DNA of 64,000 bases from Streptomyces liliifuscus (GTDB lineage: Bacteria; Actinomycetota; Actinomycetes; Streptomycetales; Streptomycetaceae). Every line of letters starts with the position of its first letter. Position 1 is the first letter of the stretch. Shown piece after piece: positions 57,619-64,000 of the stretch. The notes under the pieces are model-generated. The model had not been told where the DNA came from. It ran no database searches and worked only from the letters and a program-made list of their open reading frames with translations. The stretch covers positions 4,650,001 to 4,714,000 of the forward strand of contig NZ_CP066831.1 of NCBI RefSeq assembly GCF_016598615.1, in the 5' to 3' direction. A program made the position numbers and the translations under genes.

Positions 57619-59742
57619 TCAGGCTGCTATCGGTTCCTTCTTCTGTGTGGCCGTCGGGGTTTCCGGGGTCTTGTCCGTTTCGCCCTCCGGGGTCGTCCTG
57701 CGCATGCCCTTCAGGACGATGACCAGGCCTGCCGTGACCGCTGTGCCGATCGCGATGGCGAGCAGGTAGAGGAAGGGCTTGCCGATCAGGAAGGTGACCC
57801 AGATGCCGCCGTGCGGGGCGCGCAGGGTCGAGCCGAACGTCATGGTCAGGGCGCCGGTGACCGCGCCGCCCGCCATCGAGGCGGGGATGACCCGCAGTGG
57901 GTCGGCCGCCGCGAACGGGATCGCGCCCTCGGAGATGAAGGAGGCGCCCAGTACCCAGGCCGCCTTGCCGTTCTCCCGCTCCGCCGTGGTGAACAGCTTC
58001 TTGCGGATCGTGGTCGCCAGGGCCATGCCCAGCGGCGGGACCATGCCGGCCGCCATGACCGTGGCCATGATCTTCATCGCGGACCCGCTCGGGTCCTGGA
58101 CCGCGATACCGCCCGTGGCGAAGGCGTACGCGACCTTGTTGACCGGGCCGCCGAGGTCGAAGCACATCATCAGGCCGAGCAGCACACCGAGCAGGACGGC
58201 GTTGGTGCCGGAGAGGCCGGAGAGCCAGTCCGTCATGGCCTTCTGTGCCTCGGCGATGGGCTTGCCGATCACGATGAACATCAGGAAGCCGACGATGATC
58301 GAGGAGATCAGCGGGATCACGACCACCGGCATGATGCCGCGCAGCACCGGTGGGATCTTGATCCGCTGGATGGCGAGGACGACCCCACCGGCCAGCAGAC
58401 CCGCGGCCAGACCGCCGAGGAAGCCCGCGGCGATGTTGGCCGAGATCATTCCGCCGACGAAGCCGGGCACAAGACCTGGCCGGTCCGCCATGCCGTACGC
58501 GATGTAGCCGGCGAGTACGGGGATCAGGAAGCCGAAGGCGACGCCACCGATCTGGAAGAGCAGCGCGGCCCAGCTGTCGACCTGTCCCCAGTTGAAGACC
58601 TCGGTGACCGGCTTGGCCTCGTTGATCTGGTAGCCGCCGATCGCGAACCCGAGCGCGATCAGCAGACCGCCCGCGGCCACGAACGGGACCATGTAACTCA
58701 CGCCGGACATCAGCCACTTGCGGAGCTTCGTGCCGTAGCCCTCACCGGGCTCGCCGGCCCGCTCCACGGGCGTACCGCCGCGGGGCCCGGCGGCCGCCGT
58801 GACCTCGCCGCGCTCTGCCTTGCCGCGCACCTGGGAGATCAGCTCGGCCGCCTTGCTGATGCCGGCCTTCACGCCGACGTCCACGGTGGGCTTCCCGGCG
58901 AACCGGTCCTTCTCCCGTACGGGCATGTCGTGCGCGAAGATCACGCCGTCCGCCGCGGCGATGACGGCCGGGTCGAGCCGGGTGAAACCGGCCGAGCCCT
59001 GCGTCTCGACGACGATCTCGACGTCACCGGCGTCCCGGCCCGCGTTCTCCAGCGACTCGGCCGCCATGTAGGTGTGCGCGATACCGGTGGGGCAGGAGGT
59101 GACGGCGACGATACGGAACGGTCGCCCGCCCTTTCCGTCGGCGGCACCCTTGTCGTCCGTACCGGCGGGTGCGGGGGCCGGGGCAGACCCGGGGGCGGTG
59201 CCGGATGCCGCCTCGGAGGCATCCGTGTCACCGGAGCCCTCGGAGGAGCCCTCGGCACCCGACTCGGCGGCCGTGGTCGCAGCCGCGGGCGCTGTCTCGG
59301 GCTCCTCGCCGCTGATCAGGGCGGCAGCCCCCGCCGCGTCGTCCACCGACCGCAGCGCCGAGGTGAAGTCGGCGTTCATCAGCTGGCGGGCCAGTGACGA
59401 CAGGATCGTGAGGTGGGCGTCGTCCGCTCCGGCCGGGGCGGCGATCAGGAAGATCAGGTCGGCCGGTCCGTCCGGCGCGCCGAAGTCGATCCCGTCCGTG
59501 CTGCGCCCGAAGGCCAGCGTCGGCTCGGTGACGTGCTCGCTGCGGCAGTGCGGGATGCCGATGCCGCCGTCGAGGCCGGTCGGCATCTGGGCCTCGCGGG
59601 CGGCCACGTCGGCAAGGAAGCCGTCCAGGTCGGTCACCCGGCCCAGGGACACCATGCGCTCGGCGAGGGCGCGGGCCGCCGCTTCCTTCGTATCGGCGGA
59701 CAGGTCGAGATCGACCAGGTCCGCGGTGATCATCTCGCTCAT
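57619..59742 (-). CDS. fruA: PTS fructose transporter, fused IIA-IIB-IIC (FruA)
   Basis: A 707-aa phosphotransferase permease that imports fructose as fructose-1-phosphate. IIA comes first with phospho-His65 (GIGIPHC), then an Ala/Ser/Pro-rich linker (about 148-205), IIB with Cys217 (VTSCPTGIAHTYMAAE) and IIC with about nine helices (SGVSYMVPFVAAGG, FDLGGPVNKVAYAF, GAIPFAAADP). ATG 59742 has GAAGGAG 8 nt upstream. A 256-nt, gene-free, GC-rich gap separates it from fruK; last gene of the fructose operon. Confidence 0.95.
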   Translation of the reverse strand: MSEMITADLVDLDLSADTKEAAARALAERMVSLGRVTDLDGFLADVAAREAQMPTGLDGGIGIPHCRSEHVTEPTLAFGRSTDGIDFGAPDGPADLIFLIAAPAGADDAHLTILSSLARQLMNADFTSALRSVDDAAGAAALISGEEPETAPAAATTAAESGAEGSSEGSGDTDASEAASGTAPGSAPAPAPAGTDDKGAADGKGGRPFRIVAVTSCPTGIAHTYMAAESLENAGRDAGDVEIVVETQGSAGFTRLDPAVIAAADGVIFAHDMPVREKDRFAGKPTVDVGVKAGISKAAELISQVRGKAERGEVTAAAGPRGGTPVERAGEPGEGYGTKLRKWLMSGVSYMVPFVAAGGLLIALGFAIGGYQINEAKPVTEVFNWGQVDSWAALLFQIGGVAFGFLIPVLAGYIAYGMADRPGLVPGFVGGMISANIAAGFLGGLAAGLLAGGVVLAIQRIKIPPVLRGIMPVVVIPLISSIIVGFLMFIVIGKPIAEAQKAMTDWLSGLSGTNAVLLGVLLGLMMCFDLGGPVNKVAYAFATGGIAVQDPSGSAMKIMATVMAAGMVPPLGMALATTIRKKLFTTAERENGKAAWVLGASFISEGAIPFAAADPLRVIPASMAGGAVTGALTMTFGSTLRAPHGGIWVTFLIGKPFLYLLAIAIGTAVTAGLVIVLKGMRRTTPEGETDKTPETPTATQKKEPIAA

Positions 59743-59998
59743 CGCGGGCTCCTTCGCACGCGTATCGCCCGGGGAGATCTGTGGGCGAGGGTGGGGACGG
59801 GGGTGCCGCGGTCGGGAACCGCGACGGTTACGGGGACTACGGGGTGTGCTGAGACGGGGCCGGGGCCGGGGAGGTCCCGCCTCCGTGCGGCGGCTGCGGC
59901 GGGTAAGGGGAGTCCCCGCCGCATCAGGGCCGGTTCAGGGGTTGCGCGCAAGCCCGTGCGCGGAAGTGGAGGGCCCGTACGCGGGAGTCGGCGGCCGG

Positions 59999-60946
59999 TC
60001 ATGACACCGGCTCCGTCAGTACGCGGTCCACGGGGATCTCGGAGGTGACGGTCACCGCGGACGGGTCGAGGTCCGCCGGGCTCGGCATCACGCTGCCCGG
60101 AAGCTGGACGGCGGCCGCGCCATGGGCCACCGCGGAGGCGAGCGCGCCGGGACCGCTGCCGCCGGCGATGAGGAAACCGGCGAGCGAGGAGTCGCCCGCG
60201 CCCACATTGCTGCGTACGACGTCGACGCGCGCGCCCGCGAACCACGCGCCGTCCTCGCTGACGAGCAGTTGCCCGTCGGCGCCGAGGGAGGCGAGCACGG
60301 CTCGGGCGCCCAGCTCGCGCAGTTCCTCGGCGGCCTTGACCGCGTCGCCGACCGTGGCGAGGGGGCGGCCGACGGCCTCGGCGAGTTCCTCGGCGTTGGG
60401 CTTGACGACGTCGGGCCGTTCGCGGAGGGCCGCGAGGAGCGCCGGTCCCGAGGTGTCGAGCGCGATACGGACGCCCGCCCGGTGGGCGCGGGCGACGATC
60501 TCGGCGTACCAGGAGGGGGCCAGGCCCCGCGGCAGGCTGCCGCAGCAGGCGATCCAGTCGGCGTCGCCGGACTGCTCGCGCACGGTCTCCAGGAGCAACT
60601 CCTCCTCGGCGGAGGTGAGTTCGGGTCCGGGTGCGTTGATCTTCGTCAGTACGCCGTCGGCCTCGGCGAGCGCGATGTTCGAGCGGGTCGCCCCGGCGAC
60701 CGGGACCGGCGCGACCTCGATGCCCTGTGCGTCGAGGAGGTCGGCGACGAGCGCGCCGGGCGCTCCGCCGAGCGGCAGCACGGCGACGGTGCGCCGGCCG
60801 GCCGCGGCGACGGCCCGCGAGACGTTGACGCCCTTGCCGCCCGGGTCCATGCGCTCGCCGGTGGCCCGTATGACCTCGCCGCGGTCGAGCGAGGGGACCT
60901 CGTACGTACGGTCCAGCGACGGGTTCGGGGTGACGGTGAGGATCAT
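59999..60946 (-). CDS. fruK: 1-phosphofructokinase FruK
   Basis: A 315-aa PfkB-family kinase that phosphorylates fructose-1-phosphate to fructose-1,6-bisphosphate. N-terminal TPNPSLDRTYEV, DPGGKGVNVSRAVAAAGR and the ATP-site NVGAGDSSLAGFLIAGG, with the catalytic Asp, are all present. Its ATG overlaps the fruR stop by ATGA. Confidence 0.94.
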   Translation of the reverse strand: MILTVTPNPSLDRTYEVPSLDRGEVIRATGERMDPGGKGVNVSRAVAAAGRRTVAVLPLGGAPGALVADLLDAQGIEVAPVPVAGATRSNIALAEADGVLTKINAPGPELTSAEEELLLETVREQSGDADWIACCGSLPRGLAPSWYAEIVARAHRAGVRIALDTSGPALLAALRERPDVVKPNAEELAEAVGRPLATVGDAVKAAEELRELGARAVLASLGADGQLLVSEDGAWFAGARVDVVRSNVGAGDSSLAGFLIAGGSGPGALASAVAHGAAAVQLPGSVMPSPADLDPSAVTVTSEIPVDRVLTEPVS

Positions 60947-61704
60947 GCGCGCACTACTTCCGTGCCGCCGCGCTCGATGGCGGTCGCGTCTTCGGGGCTC
61001 AGCCCGCTGTCGGTGATCAACAGGTCCACTTCACCGAGGTCGCCGAAGCGCGCGAAGTGTTCCTGGCCGTGCTTGGCCGAGTCGGCGAGCAGCACCACGC
61101 GGCGCGCGGCGGAGAGCGCGGCGCGCTTCACGGCCGCCTCGGCGAGGTCCGGGGTGGTCAGTCCGTGCTCGATGGAGAAGCCGTTCGCCGCGAGGAAGAC
61201 GACGTCCGCGCGGATCTCCCCGTACGCCCGCAGCGCCCAGGCGTCGACCGCCGCGCGCGTACGGTGCCGGACGCGGCCCCCGATGAGATGGAGCTGCATG
61301 CCGGGGTGGTCGGCGAGGCGGGCCGCGATGGGGAGGCTGTGCGTCACGACGGTGAGCGTCGCCTCCAGGGGGAGGGCCCCGGCGAGGCGGGCGATGGTCG
61401 TGCCCGCGTCGAGGATCATCGTGCCCTTGTCCGGCAGTTCGGCCACGGCCGCCTTGGCGATGCGGTCCTTCTCGTCGGCCGCGGTGGTCTCGCGCTCGGC
61501 GAGGTCGGGCTCGAAGTCGAGCCGCCCGGCCGGGATGGCGCCTCCGTGGACCCGGCGCAGCAGACCCGCCCGGTCGAGGGCCTTCAGGTCCCGCCGGATC
61601 GTCTCCGCCGTGACCTGGAACTCCTCGGCCAGCGACACGACATCCACACGGCCGCCGTCACGTGCGAGTCGGAGGATCTCCTGCTGTCGCTCCGGTGCGT
61701 ACAT
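60943..61704 (-). CDS. fruR: DeoR-family regulator FruR
   Basis: A 253-aa DeoR-type repressor of the fructose operon: N-terminal helix-turn-helix (VDVVSLAEEFQVTAETIRRDLKALDRAGLLRRVHGGA) and a sugar-phosphate sensor domain with the DAGTT motif (ILDAGTTIARLAGAL) and a NGFSIEHGLTT loop. ATG 61704 has GGAGG 8 nt upstream. First gene of fruR-fruK-fruA; inferred effector fructose-1-phosphate. Confidence 0.93.
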   Translation of the reverse strand: MYAPERQQEILRLARDGGRVDVVSLAEEFQVTAETIRRDLKALDRAGLLRRVHGGAIPAGRLDFEPDLAERETTAADEKDRIAKAAVAELPDKGTMILDAGTTIARLAGALPLEATLTVVTHSLPIAARLADHPGMQLHLIGGRVRHRTRAAVDAWALRAYGEIRADVVFLAANGFSIEHGLTTPDLAEAAVKRAALSAARRVVLLADSAKHGQEHFARFGDLGEVDLLITDSGLSPEDATAIERGGTEVVRA

Positions 61705-61813
61705 GTCCGTTCGCCTCCGCTCTGTGCCCGAACCTGTGGTTTCAGCGTGAGGCTACGCCCAGATTTCCGCAAAGTAAACAGGTTCGGGCATGGATGTGGG
61801 CATGAACGGACAT
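61703..61813 (-). promoter_or_regulatory. fruRKA promoter with nested inverted-repeat operators
   Basis: On the minus strand TTTACT (complement of 61773-61778), a 17-nt spacer and TAGCCT (complement of 61750-61755) make a good promoter. It is bracketed by a perfect 13-bp inverted repeat, TGCCCGAACCTGT at 61725-61737 and ACAGGTTCGGGCA at 61778-61790, and further out by ATGTCCGTTC (61703-61712) and GAACGGACAT (61804-61813). FruR is the obvious candidate ligand of the inner pair. Confidence 0.75.
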
Positions 61814-61838
61814 CGGACCGGGCATGGGCGGGCATACG

Positions 61839-61872
61839 GCGAGGCCCGGCCCCCTGAGGGGCCGGGCCTCGC
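61839..61872 (-). terminator. 15-bp hairpin terminator of the DHA2 exporter gene
   Basis: GCGAGGCCCGGCCCC (61839-61853), loop CTGA, exact complement (61858-61872). Confidence 0.8.
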
Positions 61873-61924
61873 GATGCCGGATCCGGTCGACCGCTGCCGT
61901 GAACGGTGTCGTCGGATGCCTTCG

Positions 61925-63451
61925 TCAGCCGACGAGTTCGGGCGCCTTGTCGAGCGGCGTGATCCCCGGGGTCTCGGCGGTCTCCGCTCCCTCCACGTGC
62001 TGGGCGGGGCGCTTCGGAAGGGCGAACATCAGCAGGAAGATGGCCGTCATCACCACGGCGACCCAGATCAGCGCGTTCTGGAAGGCGTCGACGAAGGCGG
62101 GACCCACCTCGGGTCCGGGCAGATGGTCGGACATCGTGCCGAAGAAGACGACGGAGACCAGGCCGAGGCCGAGGGCGTTGCCCATCTGCTGGACCGTGTT
62201 GATCAGGCCTGATGCCGAACCGGAGTGCTCACGCGGCACCTCGGAGAGGATCGCGTCCGTCAGCGGGGCCACGATCAGGCCCATGCCGACCCCCATGACG
62301 ACCAGCGGAAGCGCCATCTGCCAGGAGGCGATGGACATGCCGTACCGCTCGGCCTCCCAGATGTAGATCACGACGCCGGCCGCCATGGTCAGCGCGCCCG
62401 CCTGGAGCACCTTCCGCCCGAACCTCGGCACCAGCTTCTGCACCGACATGCCCGCCGCCACCGAGACCGCGATCGAGAAGGGAACACCGGTCAGACCGGC
62501 CCGCAGCGCGCTCCAGCCGAGGCCCACCTGCATGTAGAGCGTCCAGACCAGGAAGAAGATGCCGAGGCCGACCCCGAAGACCGTCTGCACGGCGATGCCC
62601 GCGGCGAAGCTCTTCACCTTGAAGAGGGAGAGCTCGACGAGCGGGGACCCGTCCCGCGCCGCCTTCCTCTTCTCGTACGCCACCAGCGCCGCGAAGACGA
62701 CGAGGGCGCCGGCCATCACGACGTACCCCCACACCGGCCAGCCCAGCTCGCGGCCGCGGGTCAGCGGGTAGAGGAGCATCAGCAGACCGAGGGTGACGAG
62801 GACGACGCCGACGAGGTCGAGCTTGAGGGCGTGCGGGGCCTTGGACTCGGTGATGAACTTCCGGCCCAGGATCAGGCCCGCGATGCCGACCGGCAGGTTG
62901 ATGAGGAAGATCGGCCGCCACTCCAGGCCGAACAGGTTCCACTCGGTGAGCAGCGCGCCCAGGATCGGGCCCGACACCGCGCCGAGACCCACGATCGCGC
63001 CGAACATCCCGAAGACCTTGCCCCGCTCGTGCGCCGGGAACGTGGCGTGCACGATCGACAGGACCTGCGGCACCATCAGCGCGGCCATGGCCCCCTGGAG
63101 GATGCGGGAGGCGACGAGCATGTCCGGGTTCACCGCGAAGCCGCAGAGCGCGGACGCGAGTGTGAAGCCGCCGATGCCGACGAGGAACACCCGCTTGCGG
63201 CCGTGGATGTCACCGAGCCTGCCGCCGGTGATCAGGCCGGCCGCGAAGGCCAGCGCGTAGCCGGCCGTTATCCACTGGATGTGGCTGAAGGACGCGCCCT
63301 CGTCCCGCTGGATCGAGGGGATCGCGACGTTGACGATCGTGACGTCGACCAGGTCCATGAAGGCCGCGGTCATCACGATGGCCAGCGCGAACCAGCGCCG
63401 GCGGTCGGCCTCCGGCCGGGGGGACGGGAGAGTGCTGCTGGAAGAGGTCAT
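61925..63451 (-). CDS. DHA2-family MFS drug exporter (14 helices)
   Basis: A 508-aa exporter of the EmrB/QacA type with fourteen hydrophobic helices. Motif A reads GGRLGDIHGRKRVFLVG, helix 1 carries MDLVDVTIVNVAIPSIQRD (the D-x-T-I-V-N-V-A-L-P motif of DHA2), and motif C is GLGAVSGPILGALLTE. ATG 63451 follows TACCTT (complement of 63458-63463) at 6 nt, so the message is probably leaderless. It diverges from a WYL/DeoR-type regulator that may control it. Confidence 0.92.
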   Translation of the reverse strand: MTSSSSTLPSPRPEADRRRWFALAIVMTAAFMDLVDVTIVNVAIPSIQRDEGASFSHIQWITAGYALAFAAGLITGGRLGDIHGRKRVFLVGIGGFTLASALCGFAVNPDMLVASRILQGAMAALMVPQVLSIVHATFPAHERGKVFGMFGAIVGLGAVSGPILGALLTEWNLFGLEWRPIFLINLPVGIAGLILGRKFITESKAPHALKLDLVGVVLVTLGLLMLLYPLTRGRELGWPVWGYVVMAGALVVFAALVAYEKRKAARDGSPLVELSLFKVKSFAAGIAVQTVFGVGLGIFFLVWTLYMQVGLGWSALRAGLTGVPFSIAVSVAAGMSVQKLVPRFGRKVLQAGALTMAAGVVIYIWEAERYGMSIASWQMALPLVVMGVGMGLIVAPLTDAILSEVPREHSGSASGLINTVQQMGNALGLGLVSVVFFGTMSDHLPGPEVGPAFVDAFQNALIWVAVVMTAIFLLMFALPKRPAQHVEGAETAETPGITPLDKAPELVG

Positions 63452-63563
63452 GCATTGAAGGTAGGGGGGATGTAGGTCAGGTCATGTCCTAGTGGTGGGG
63501 CATCCTCGGAGGAGTTGAAGAAGGCTGCGGTGCGTTTGGGGGTGCGGGTGCGTTGTGGCTGGT

Positions 63564-63698
63564 CGCGCAGTTCCTCGCGCCCCCGAAGACTGCGCAGTTC
63601 CCCGCGCCCCCAAAAAGATGGCGCCGTTCCTCGCGCCCCCAAGAGAGTGCGCCGTTCCTCGCGCCCCAAGAAAAGACTGCGCGGTTCCCCGCGCGCCT
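63564..63698 (-). repeat. five tandem copies of the GC-rich repeat core
   Basis: Copies of TGCGCAGTTCC(C/T)CGCGCCCC start at 63564, 63591, 63620, 63648 and 63678, with 27-30 bp spacing and short A-rich linkers (CAAAAAGAT, AAGAAAAGAC). All are in the same orientation. They fill most of the 273-nt gap between the divergent exporter and regulator genes. Confidence 0.85.
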
Positions 63699-63724
63699 GA
63701 CCAGTTCTACGAGAGGGAGACCCA

Positions 63725-64000
63725 ATGAGTACCGACACCCCCGCCCGGCTCCTTCAGTTGTTGTCTCTTCTCCAGACTCCTCGGGAGTGGCCCGGCGGGG
63801 AGCTTTCCGAACGGCTGGGTGTCTCGCGGCGGACCGTGCGTCGGGATGTGGACCGGCTGCGGGAGCTCGGCTATCCGGTGCAGGCGACGATGGGCGCGGA
63901 CGGCGGGTACCGGCTGGTCGCCGGGAAGGCCATGCCGCCGCTGGTCCTCGACGACGAGGAGGCGGTGGCGATCGCGGTCGGGCTGCGGGCCGGTGCGGGG
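63725..64000 (+). CDS. HTH/WYL-domain (YafY-type) transcriptional regulator, cut by the window end
   Basis: The first 92 residues of a regulator. It begins MSTDTPARLLQLLSLLQ and has an HTH_11 winged helix (WPGGELSERLGVSRRTVRRDVDRLRELGYPV) followed by GADGGYRLVAGKAMPPLVLDDEEAVAIAVGLR, the usual lead into a WYL domain. ATG 63725 has GAGGGAG about 6 nt upstream. It diverges from the DHA2 exporter. Confidence 0.9.
   Translation, partial: MSTDTPARLLQLLSLLQTPREWPGGELSERLGVSRRTVRRDVDRLRELGYPVQATMGADGGYRLVAGKAMPPLVLDDEEAVAIAVGLRAGAG

Noticed and set aside
1..64000. Integrated element, prophage or large biosynthetic cluster.
   Set aside because: No integrase, transposase, phage structural genes, PKS/NRPS or terpene synthase genes were seen; housekeeping genes run through the whole window.

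Overview
This window reads as chromosome of a Streptomyces species or close relative. Supporting signs are very high GC with strongly GC-biased third codon positions, an SsgA-like sporulation protein (SsgE), an RpfB-type resuscitation factor, actinobacterial protein O-mannosyltransferase, SepX/GlpR with a gephyrin-like MoeA, a tricorn protease, frequent GTG starts, and many promoters that place a TANNNT -10 box 6-8 nt before the start codon (leaderless genes). Gene order from rpfB to ssgE resembles what I remember of the S. coelicolor SCO3151-SCO3158 region. I see no prophage, integrase, transposase, CRISPR array or large biosynthetic cluster.

Layout. 1-6 kb: rsmI, a zinc-ribbon protein, tatD and rpfB on the minus strand, diverging from pmt. 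6.0-6.9 kb: a two-gene minus-strand cassette (a membrane protein and a 104-aa protein) whose products carry matching short RHIM/amyloid-like motifs at the C- and N-terminus respectively; this is my best candidate for an undescribed system. 7.2-10.7 kb: two tandem penicillin-binding proteins, the first behind a perfect 26-bp palindrome. 10.8-14.9 kb: ssgE, then a coupled run cbiM-cbiQ-cbiO-ohrR followed by ohr. 15-23 kb: a family VIII esterase/beta-lactamase-like hydrolase, a 0.5-kb block of repeats, ybaK-eamA, a methyltransferase, an isochorismatase-type hydrolase, and a TetR-MMPL operon with two matching operators. 23.2-26.5 kb: tricorn protease. 26.7-31.2 kb: a small charged protein, a three-gene Baeyer-Villiger monooxygenase/hydrolase/SDR operon and a divergent MerR regulator. 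31.2-33.9 kb: exonuclease III, an acetyltransferase, a lipoprotein, tRNA-Ala(CGC). 34-39.5 kb: galU-moeA(glp)-moaC-moaB-rimJ-like and sepX, a cell-division/molybdopterin-like locus. 39.6-46.5 kb: 5-formyl-THF cyclo-ligase, penicillin acylase, K+/H+ antiporter, MFS transporter.

46.5-52.1 kb: fmdB-type zinc-ribbon protein behind a CIRCE-like (HrcA) element, MTA phosphorylase, SAF-domain protein, mscL, a 64-aa protein, LtrA and an S58 aminopeptidase. 52.2-57.5 kb: a gene remnant, a TetR/ABC-exporter divergon with an 18-bp palindrome inside the exporter promoter, an L,D-transpeptidase and a DUF6227-like protein. 57.6-61.8 kb: the fructose operon fruR-fruK-fruA with its promoter bracketed by nested inverted repeats. 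61.9-64 kb: a DHA2 drug exporter and the start of a WYL/DeoR-type regulator cut by the window end.

Several genes bear on the cell envelope (rpfB, pmt, two PBPs, ssgE, L,D-transpeptidase, galU, sepX, mscL), and much of the rest is regulator-transporter pairs with readable operators. A GC-rich interspersed repeat with core AGGGGCGCGGGGAACTGCGC occurs about 15 times between genes. All assignments come from reading the sequence and from remembered family features; no database search was possible.
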